Shown here piece after piece: positions 24,807 to 31,195 of a stretch of DNA of 44,407 nucleotides (within the stretch, counting starts at the first letter, position 1; every line of letters starts with the position of its first letter). Source of the DNA: Rhodospirillales bacterium (GTDB taxonomy: Bacteria; Pseudomonadota; Alphaproteobacteria; Micavibrionales; Micavibrionaceae); contig JACKIT010000010.1 in assembly GCA_020638335.1 (NCBI GenBank), positions 1 through 44,407 on the forward strand, given 5' to 3'. The translations under genes and the position numbers were made by a program. A model generated the notes under the pieces. That model did no database searches, was not told where the DNA came from, and saw only the letters and a list, made by a program, of their open reading frames with translations.

Positions 24807-25232
24807 ATGGGCGATACGCGATATACAGCTTTAGGACGGACAAATACGCGCATAATCGAACAAGGAATTATGCCTGCGGAAAAATTCCAGAAAAATAAAT
24901 ATAGCCCCAAAGTAAACTACCCTAAAGATGTAACGGATCAATTCAACACTAAAGCACCTCCCTTGGATCATATCGAGGAAAAATTCCTGCGCCTTCATGA
25001 AAGACAAAAACTCTTTGCCGACAACAACACAGCATATACAAGCCCACAACGCATTACAGCAGCCATGATGGAAGAACTCGATGACAGAGGACCGGAAGGA
25101 CGGCATCCAGCCATAGAAGCTGCATTTCAGGATATCATGAGCAGACCCAATAAATTCGGCCTTGAAGTTAAAGAAGCCGGTATGTTTGATTCCGGTGGCC
25201 CACACAATTTCACCCCAATAGTGCCACAATAA
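24807..25232 (+). CDS. Orphan protein of unknown function, 141 residues
   Basis: ATG at 24807 with AAGAGGG eight bases upstream. Polar, basic N-terminal third (RYTALGRTNTRIIEQG, KFQKNKYSPKVNYPKD), then a helix-rich stretch and a Gly/Pro-rich end (GMFDSGGPHNFTPIVPQ). No signal peptide or membrane segment. No recognised family. It may share regulation with the gene at 24215, since both have AT-rich leaders and similar size, but their sequences do not resemble each other. Confidence 0.55.
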   Translation: MGDTRYTALGRTNTRIIEQGIMPAEKFQKNKYSPKVNYPKDVTDQFNTKAPPLDHIEEKFLRLHERQKLFADNNTAYTSPQRITAAMMEELDDRGPEGRHPAIEAAFQDIMSRPNKFGLEVKEAGMFDSGGPHNFTPIVPQ

Positions 25233-25296
25233 AAAACAGCTCTCTGTAACCCCGCACGCCTTTTCAGGCCACGCGGCAATTTTAAATACACCTCTC

Positions 25297-25325
25297 TTGA
25301 CAATTTCGGACGAAAACGCGATAAA
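25297..25325 (+). promoter_or_regulatory. Strong promoter in front of the truncated tRNA gene
   Basis: TTGACA at 25297-25302, 17-bp spacer, GATAAA at 25320-25325. The tRNA-like sequence starts 28 bp further on, as expected for a stable RNA promoter. It probably now drives the intact tRNA at 25522 through the remnant. Confidence 0.6.
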
Positions 25326-25353
25326 CCAACCTTACAGCGTCAACAGCGCTTAT

Positions 25354-25377
25354 GGCGAAGTAGCTCAGCCGGTTAAA
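25354..25377 (+). pseudogene. 5' fragment of a tRNA gene
   Basis: GGCGAAGTAGCTCAGCCGGTTA is a clean acceptor strand, linker and D-arm start of a tRNA, after which the match stops. It begins with nearly the same pattern as the complete tRNA 168 bp downstream. The following stretch, 25378-25521, holds no gene I recognise. A native tRNA gene appears to have been broken here, leaving its promoter and 5' end. Confidence 0.6.
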
Positions 25378-25521
25378 ACAATGGAACAAATCCATGTATT
25401 TCAAATGAGGCGCGCTCCAAACGGCTTGAAATGACAAGCCTTGGGAAGTATAAAAACATAACCCTACCCTTTACGGGTATCATTGGGGTAACAAATCGGT
25501 CTTCATGGCCATTTAGGTTAC

Positions 25522-25597
25522 GGCGGTGTAGCTCAGGGGTTAGAGCAGAGGAATCATAATCCTTGTGTCGGGTGTTCAAATCACCCCACCGCTACCA
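25522..25597 (+). tRNA. tRNA with CAU anticodon (elongator Met, or Ile2 if lysidine-modified)
   Basis: A 76-nt cloverleaf with encoded CCA. Acceptor GGCGGTG pairs with CACCGCT, including a G1-U72 wobble. D-arm GCTC/GAGC, anticodon stem GAGGA/TCCTT with a G-U pair, loop ATCATAA with anticodon CAT at 25555-25557, T-arm GGGTG/CACCC with TTCAAAT loop. The wobbles and A32 make it slightly atypical, as for mobile-element or diverged tRNAs. Met and Ile2 cannot be separated by eye. Confidence 0.88.
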
Positions 25598-25659
25598 ACC
25601 CCGCCTTCAAAGCTAAAATCAGCCTAATTATAAGAAGTTTAAGTGAAGGTGTTTGTATA

Positions 25660-25755
25660 ATGACTGCCCCGTTTACCATTCTCATAGAGACTTTGGCAGA
25701 TACGCCTGTTATCTTGGTAAATGGAGTGCGTCAGACAGGCAAAAGCACGCTATAG
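25660..25755 (+). pseudogene. N-terminal fragment of an AAA+ (AAA_14/DUF4143-type) ATPase
   Basis: A 31-codon ORF whose product ends VILVNGVRQTGKSTL followed by TAG. GVRQTGKST is a Walker A of the ATPase family commonly paired with DUF4143. The gene breaks exactly where similarity to an IS630 transposase begins, so the stop comes from the junction. Non-functional remnant. Confidence 0.6.
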
Positions 25756-26036
25756 TCAACATCACGGCGGACATCTTTACTGCATGGGTCCGGCAGGATC
25801 TCCTGTCGCAACTGCCCAAAAACGCCGTCATCGTGATGGACAATGCCACCTTCCACAAACGGGACGACACCCAGGACATGATCCGAAAAGCAGGGCACTC
25901 TTTGCTCTTTCTGCCGCCTTACTCACCAGATCTTAACCCCATCGAACAAAAATGAGCGCACACAAAAGCCGTCAAAAAACAACTCTTTTGCTCCATCGAC
26001 AAACTCTTCCAAATTGAATCATTTTATATGACGTAA
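25755..26036 (+). mobile_element. IS630-family transposase remnant
   Basis: The frame encodes the C-terminal DDE half: a catalytic Asp in VIVMDNATFH and the closing Glu in LPPYSPDLNPIEQK. The next codon is TGA where homologues have Trp, after which the frame continues (AHTKAVKKQLFCSIDKLFQ) to TAA at 26034. The N-terminal half is absent. So the copy is truncated at the 5' side and carries a nonsense change. Terminal inverted repeats were not identified. Confidence 0.8.
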
Positions 26037-26045
26037 GCTATATAT

Positions 26046-26138
26046 ATGGCAGGACATACAGATACAAAGTTTTTCACAAACACCTCAGATGAAACCCTTC
26101 ATGATAGGTTTGTTAGTACGTTATCTGAGATTCACTGA
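26046..26138 (+). pseudogene. N-terminal fragment, possibly of a PLD-like helicase or nuclease
   Basis: A 30-codon ORF starting MAGHTDTKFFTNTSDETLHD and ending at TGA. FFTN...ETLHDRF resembles the opening of proteins with a phospholipase D-like nuclease domain before a helicase, often linked to defence. Only the beginning is present, directly beside the IS remnant. Identification is tentative. Confidence 0.3.
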
Positions 26139-26207
26139 ATTTACTCTTCTTCATCGTAAAATTTCCTTTCATAATATGATGATAGAAAATTCTACTTCCA
26201 ACCCATA

Positions 26208-26849
26208 CTAATTCAGCGGGCTGGCTTGATGTTCGTAGCGCAGCGTGTAAGAAATCATCATACCGTCCATACTTTTCCATTCCGGGCGGAACTGGTTCCA
26301 GTAATCTTCGAAAGATTCTGCGCTGTCTTTCTCTCTCGAAAAAGTCTGCAGCAAAAGCAACCGCTCTATATCCTTGACCCAGAGGGCTTCGGGCGTATCT
26401 TCTCGGATTAGGCTTCTCAGGGCCTGCAGCAGCTTTTGGTGCCTGGCATCAGCGAAGATGATCCGTCCTAGGATTTCCTGAATCAGGCAGGAATCGTTTC
26501 CGGGGATGTCCTCAGCACACCGGCGCTGCCCGAAAAGCGCATTGGGCATATCGTAGGACCATATCCTTAATCGAGTTTCGACACGGTCCAGATTTTCAGG
26601 ACAATATTTTTGGTCGAAATTAATCATTTTTCTTTTAAAAGCAAACAGTGTATCGACATCTTGCGCATCCAAGCCGTAACGCAGCCATTCCTGGCGAATG
26701 AGAGATTTCAAAAATCGCAGTGCTTGCCGGGGTCTAATTTCTGAAGGCAGCCACATAAAACCGTTCAAACGGTCCCAAAGTTCGGGATATTCTGCGCAAT
26801 AACGCAAAATCAGTTTACAATCTTCTTCGGGAAGAGCAGCGGCCAACAT
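26208..26849 (-). CDS. Unknown protein coupled to the LuxI/FeeM-like acyltransferase
   Basis: 213 residues, soluble, predicted mainly helical, rich in Leu, Arg and acidic residues, with cysteines at CKLILRYCAEYPELW near the N-terminus. No family recognised. Its start lies 19 bp after the stop of the acyltransferase gene, so the two are one transcription unit. It may be a partner, regulator or carrier for that enzyme. It is the last gene of the island on its left side; beyond it is AT-rich remnant DNA. Confidence 0.65.
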   Translation of the reverse strand: MLAAALPEEDCKLILRYCAEYPELWDRLNGFMWLPSEIRPRQALRFLKSLIRQEWLRYGLDAQDVDTLFAFKRKMINFDQKYCPENLDRVETRLRIWSYDMPNALFGQRRCAEDIPGNDSCLIQEILGRIIFADARHQKLLQALRSLIREDTPEALWVKDIERLLLLQTFSREKDSAESFEDYWNQFRPEWKSMDGMMISYTLRYEHQASPLN

Positions 26850-26868
26850 CTATAAAAAATCCTTGTGT

Positions 26869-27747
26869 TTAGTGGTACGTGGAATTCGCTTTGTTGAGTT
26901 CAAGGGCGCGCCGGTGGTTTTCACCGTCAAAGGTCATGATCCTCCATATGTCGGGTTTTGTTCCCATCATATTGTCATACGTATCCAATATATTGCCCAT
27001 AAAGGGGACTCTCATGCCGTGATAATCCATTTTTGGGCCGATTTCTTCAAAAATGACGCCGGAGGGCTTCATATAGGCCTTTAAGTGACGCGGCTCCATG
27101 ATCGCGAAATAATTTAAGATATCATGCTGCATAACCGCTTCGCACATGCCGCGCATAAGGCCAATGGGTGCCATAGCCAATGCTCGGTTGATCAGGGAAA
27201 ATTCTGCGGGCGTTATATCGTCGCTCGCAGAATGTGTAAGGGTGGTTTTTGATGTAAATTTTTCCCTCAGGCGCAGCCTGTCCTTCATAATCTCCCGTAA
27301 TTCATTGGATATACAGAATCTTGAGACCTCACAGGATTTTTTAACCAGCTCTTCATCTTGCAAAAACGGTGAATTGCATAAATCCTGAAGTGGAAAGGAA
27401 TGTTGCCAGTTGTCCGGATCGGGTTTAATGATCCGCACCGTTCCGATTAAAAGATCTTCCGGTTTATACACCAAAAGAGCGTGCTCGGCCCGCTCGTCGA
27501 ATTCGTCCTTTTCCATTCCGTTTTTATGGACGGAGGCATCTTCATAGCCCTCATTTTCAAGGCAAAAGACCTTGTAGCGAATGCGGTGCGCCTCGTCTAT
27601 TAATGCCGGCGTATCCGCATGAATTACGTCAAATAACTTGTAGAATAGATTGAAAAAATGATCGCTGTTCTTTTGCTTGTCATGCGTGACACTTACAGTG
27701 CAACCGACCATCTCCCCATTAGGAGAGTCTAAAGATTGCCTCAACAT
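26869..27747 (-). CDS. LuxI/FeeM-like N-acyltransferase (exosortase-associated acyltransferase family)
   Basis: 292 residues. The N-terminal half matches the GNAT-fold autoinducer-synthase-like pattern: RYKVFCLENEGYED (with YKVFC as the start of the acyl-donor site), FDERAEHALLVY, IGTVRIIKP, and CEVSRFCIS with SRF-type strand. Proteins of this family are known mostly next to PEP-CTERM/exosortase genes and are related to N-acyl amino acid synthases. Here there is no exosortase or PEP-CTERM protein. The likely reaction is transfer of an acyl chain from acyl-ACP to an amine. Promoter-like TATAAT boxes occur in the AT-rich leader (27748-27898). Together with the rhamnose genes this suggests synthesis of an acylated small molecule. 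Confidence 0.75.
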   Translation of the reverse strand: MLRQSLDSPNGEMVGCTVSVTHDKQKNSDHFFNLFYKLFDVIHADTPALIDEAHRIRYKVFCLENEGYEDASVHKNGMEKDEFDERAEHALLVYKPEDLLIGTVRIIKPDPDNWQHSFPLQDLCNSPFLQDEELVKKSCEVSRFCISNELREIMKDRLRLREKFTSKTTLTHSASDDITPAEFSLINRALAMAPIGLMRGMCEAVMQHDILNYFAIMEPRHLKAYMKPSGVIFEEIGPKMDYHGMRVPFMGNILDTYDNMMGTKPDIWRIMTFDGENHRRALELNKANSTYH

Positions 27748-27898
27748 TATTATAACCCCATAGTATTATTATTTTTATCTTATTAAGTAGATTATAGACG
27801 GATATTTGTTGATTAATGGTTAATTTATTCCATATTTTTATGAAAAAAATCAACCAGATTATTTTCTAATTTTACAGAAGTATCACAAACTATATACG

Positions 27899-29104
27899 TT
27901 ATGAAACGATATTTTCTACAAAAGCAGGAAAGCGAAGCTTTGGGCAGAGGGTTTCATATTCTTTGCGCAAGGCCGCCAGTTTATTTTCCGGGAGAACCGG
28001 CTGGCGTGCGCATGTTTCGACAATATCGCGGATAAATTGACGATCTGCACGGAAAGAACGGCCAAGGCCCGCACTTTCGATATAATCCATATTCAACAGC
28101 TGGTCCATATTCGCCGCTACACCGATACAATATGCACTGTTCATGACTCCGAGCATCGTACTGGGTGTGCCGCCGTTGCAGATCATAATATCAGCGATTT
28201 TTGCGCCCTCATTGCTAGGAAGGTAACGCGCCGTGTAAGGTGTGAACTCGGTCAGTTCCGGCATGTCTTCATTTGTAGCTGTTGCCACGATCAACGTGCA
28301 GAAATCGCGCACGGCCAGAGCTTTGCAGAGTTCCGGTAAAAAGCTTTTATTGCCGGAAGAGCCGAGATTTATATAAACAACCGGCTTATCGCGCGGAATA
28401 TCGCCCCACCACGGCGGCAACGCCATATCCGGCGACCATAAAACCGGCCCTATATAACGGTGAGTTTGTGGCAGACCAGGCAAGGGATATAATGAGGGCG
28501 GCTCGCAATAGGCGACATAATCGGCCTGCGTATAAACATCTTCGAGTCTGTTACCAAGGGAGGGCAAGCCGTACATTTTCCGTACTTCATTCATTGGCCG
28601 CGCGTGGGCGCCGATCAAGAGGGGGGAAAAAAGATTTAACATAAAATCCCCAGCTTTATAGCCTATAATTTTAGCAATCGGTAAAGGCGGTATGCGGTAA
28701 CGCCGCTGTGCATGCGGGCTCCAATGCGCATCCGCAATATTCAGATAAGGCACGTTTTGTAGCCGGGCGCTGATCTGTAGGGTGATCCTAAAATCTCCGA
28801 CGACCAGATCAGGTTTTTCTCTCTCTAAAATAGCCTTTTCGGCCACAAGATAAGCCTTAATTGTCTCTGTGTTATACAAGGGCTCACCCTTGGCCAGACG
28901 TTTTGCGAACAGGGCAGGCGACGTCGAGGTTATATTTTCATGCCGAACGGATGATATATGAGACAGTAAAGCGTCATAATGTGTGTCCGCGTAGAAAACA
29001 ACTTCGTATTGACTGGGGTTGAGGCTGGCTGCCAGTGTCAAGGACCGTGATGGATGGGCCAATGTCGCCGTTTCGCAGATAAAGACAATTTTCTTTTTGC
29101 TCAT
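27899..29104 (-). CDS. GT1-family (UGT/MGT-like) glycosyltransferase
   Basis: 401 residues with the two-domain GT-B plan. The N-terminal part opens KKKIVFICETATLAHPSRSL; the C-terminal donor-binding part has YINLGSSGNKSFLPEL, ICNGGTPSTMLGV and NMDQLLN. In typical UGT-like enzymes the donor loop reads HGG and is followed by DQ; here the His is Asn310. No membrane segment. Family members glycosylate small hydrophobic acceptors, as RhlB does with dTDP-L-rhamnose. Its own transcription unit, divergent from rmlD. The donor is probably dTDP-L-rhamnose because all rml genes are in the same cluster. Confidence 0.85.
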   Translation of the reverse strand: MSKKKIVFICETATLAHPSRSLTLAASLNPSQYEVVFYADTHYDALLSHISSVRHENITSTSPALFAKRLAKGEPLYNTETIKAYLVAEKAILEREKPDLVVGDFRITLQISARLQNVPYLNIADAHWSPHAQRRYRIPPLPIAKIIGYKAGDFMLNLFSPLLIGAHARPMNEVRKMYGLPSLGNRLEDVYTQADYVAYCEPPSLYPLPGLPQTHRYIGPVLWSPDMALPPWWGDIPRDKPVVYINLGSSGNKSFLPELCKALAVRDFCTLIVATATNEDMPELTEFTPYTARYLPSNEGAKIADIMICNGGTPSTMLGVMNSAYCIGVAANMDQLLNMDYIESAGLGRSFRADRQFIRDIVETCARQPVLPENKLAALRKEYETLCPKLRFPAFVENIVS

Positions 29105-29321
29105 ATTATAGTCGTTTTTCTTAAGAGTCAGGGTAGAGGTGCTTGATTTAGATGTCCAATTTTAATGCAAATCACTATAAGGTCTATCTCTATTATTTGA
29201 GACAGTAAGTTTTCTAGAAATCCAGTGTACCTTTAACAGTTTTTTTTGTAAGCTGTTTTATGGTTATGCCTGACTTTAAAAAAGCGTGCGGTTTTTTTGA
29301 AGTGTTTCAAAAGAGAAAATC

Positions 29322-30224
29322 ATGATTAAAATTGCCGTATTAGGGGCGAACGGTCAGATTGGCCGGGCTATACAGCGCGAGGCGATGTCCTGCGGCGGTG
29401 ACTTCGATATTGTGGTTCTTTCACGCGCGCAATGCGACCTAACAGATTGTCAAGTCGTCCGGGAGTGCGTTTTTGATCTATATAATCGGCAGGCTTGCCG
29501 CATATTTATCAATGCGGCAGCCTATACGGCGGTCGATAAGGCTGAGGAGGATGCGGCAGCGGCTTTGGCCGTAAACTGGCATGGTGTGCGAGAATTGGCG
29601 CAAGCCGTTGCCGTTTGTGGGGATGCGTCTCTTATTCATTTTTCAACGGACTATGTTTTCGATGGGGCTCAAAATACGCCTTACAGGGAAGAAGATCCTG
29701 TTAACCCGTTAAATCTTTACGGTTTGTCGAAATATGCTGGAGAGCTGGCGGTCTGCGCCGCTTTAACGCGTCATCTTATTATACGTATTTCATGGGTTTT
29801 TGGTCCGGACGGTTCAAATTTTTTGAAAACCATGCTCCGTTTAGGGGCTGAAAAAGATATGCTCTCTATTGTGGATGATCAGCTTGGCGCTCCAACCTAT
29901 AGCGGTGATGTCGCGCGGGCGGTTCTGAATGTCGTGCAAAGATTGCACAATGCGGATTTTGATGATTGGGGGCTGTATCATTATACGGGTACCGGGCCAG
30001 TGAGTTGGTATGATTTTGCGCAGGAAATCTTCAAGCAATACGGCGAAGTCGGCGGTAAAGTTCCAAAGCGGATCACAGCGGTTTCCAGTGCTGAATTTCC
30101 TCAGAAAGCCTTGCGTCCGAAGGTTTCGTTTATGAATATGGACCGTATAGAACATATTTTTGAAATCTCACCTTGCGACTGGAAGGCCGGGATTGAAAAA
30201 ACATTGAACGCTCTTAAATGCTAA
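29322..30224 (+). CDS. rmlD: dTDP-4-dehydrorhamnose reductase
   Basis: 300 residues. Last step of dTDP-L-rhamnose synthesis. NADPH motif GANGQIGRAI near residue 8; NAAAYTAVDKAEEDA, HFSTDYVFDGA and YGLSKYAGE (catalytic Tyr-x3-Lys) are all diagnostic. RISWVFG and DQLGAPTYSGDVAR complete the family signature. First gene of the rightward unit rmlD-rmlA-thiF/NTR; rmlA starts 17 bp after its stop. T-ending codons are more frequent than in the left-side genes. Confidence 0.95.
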   Translation: MIKIAVLGANGQIGRAIQREAMSCGGDFDIVVLSRAQCDLTDCQVVRECVFDLYNRQACRIFINAAAYTAVDKAEEDAAAALAVNWHGVRELAQAVAVCGDASLIHFSTDYVFDGAQNTPYREEDPVNPLNLYGLSKYAGELAVCAALTRHLIIRISWVFGPDGSNFLKTMLRLGAEKDMLSIVDDQLGAPTYSGDVARAVLNVVQRLHNADFDDWGLYHYTGTGPVSWYDFAQEIFKQYGEVGGKVPKRITAVSSAEFPQKALRPKVSFMNMDRIEHIFEISPCDWKAGIEKTLNALKC

Positions 30225-30241
30225 AATTGGAAGGATAGAAT

Positions 30242-31120
30242 ATGTCAAAACAACGAAAAGGGATTATTCTGGCGGGCGGTAGCGGTACGCGGCTTTATCC
30301 GATCACCAAAGGGATTAGCAAGCAGTTATTGCCGATTTATGATAAGCCGATGGTGTATTATCCCCTTAGCACTTTGATGCTAACGGGCATACGGGATGTC
30401 TTGATTATTACAACCCCGCATGAGCAGGCCTTGTATCAACGGCTTTTAGGCGACGGTACGCAATGGGGGATGTCGTTTCAATATGAAATACAGATCGAGC
30501 CTAAGGGATTGCCGCAAGCTTTTACCATTGGTGAAAAATTTCTGGACGGTGCGCCGTGCTCCATGATTTTGGGTGACAATATCTATTATGGTCATGGGCT
30601 GGTTGATTTATTGAAATCCGCTAATGAGCAAATGGACGGCGGAACGATTTTTGCTCATAAGGTTAGCGATCCTGAACGTTATGGTGTTGTGTCGTTCGAT
30701 CACGAAGGGCGGGTTTTATCGATTGAGGAAAAGCCGGAAAAACCAAAATCCCACTGGGCTGTGACGGGACTGTATTTCTTTGATGAAAACGTGCCGGAGA
30801 TTGCAAAATCTCTACGCCCTTCCGCACGGGGCGAATTTGAAATTGTTGATATTCACAATAGCTATAAAGAACAAGGCAAACTGCATGTCGAGTTGATGGG
30901 ACGGGGGTATTGCTGGTTCGATACGGGCTTGCACAGTTCCTTGCTTGAAGCTGCGCAGTTCATTGAGACCGTTCAAAACCGCCAGGATATGGCCATTGCC
31001 TGCCCAGAGGAAATTGCATTTAATCAGGGCTGGATTACGGCAGATCAGGTTTTGAAAATAGCCGAAGAGCTGTCTAAAAACAAATATGGCGCATATTTAA
31101 AAGAAATTATAAACGGTTAG
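30242..31120 (+). CDS. rmlA: Glucose-1-phosphate thymidylyltransferase
   Basis: 292 residues. Makes dTDP-glucose from dTTP and glucose-1-phosphate, the entry step to dTDP-rhamnose. GGSGTRLYPITKGISKQLLPIYDKPMVYYPL at the start and LGDNIYYGHGL, EEKPEKPKSHWAVTGLYF, GRGYCWFDTGLHSSLLEA further on are all classical. Feedback inhibition by dTDP-rhamnose is usual in the family. An AAGGA site lies before the ATG, and the gene sits 17 bp after rmlD. A perfect inverted repeat follows its stop. Confidence 0.97.
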   Translation: MSKQRKGIILAGGSGTRLYPITKGISKQLLPIYDKPMVYYPLSTLMLTGIRDVLIITTPHEQALYQRLLGDGTQWGMSFQYEIQIEPKGLPQAFTIGEKFLDGAPCSMILGDNIYYGHGLVDLLKSANEQMDGGTIFAHKVSDPERYGVVSFDHEGRVLSIEEKPEKPKSHWAVTGLYFFDENVPEIAKSLRPSARGEFEIVDIHNSYKEQGKLHVELMGRGYCWFDTGLHSSLLEAAQFIETVQNRQDMAIACPEEIAFNQGWITADQVLKIAEELSKNKYGAYLKEIING

Positions 31121-31124
31121 AGGG

Positions 31125-31161
31125 CAAAACTCACAAATCTTTAGAGAAACAGTGAGTTTTG
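31125..31161 (+). repeat. Perfect 10-bp inverted repeat between rmlA and the ThiF fusion gene
   Basis: CAAAACTCAC (31125-31134) pairs with GTGAGTTTTG (31152-31161) around a 17-nt loop. No long T run follows on the plus strand, so it is not a classic terminator. It may modulate read-through into the next gene or bind a regulator. Confidence 0.5.
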
Positions 31162-31195
31162 ACTCTAAGCTAAGTTCTTAAGGGTAAAAACGATT

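Noticed and set aside
25373..25579. Minus-strand frame of 68 codons over the tRNA remnant region
   Set aside because: No ribosome-binding site, overlaps both the tRNA piece and the intact tRNA, no family resemblance.
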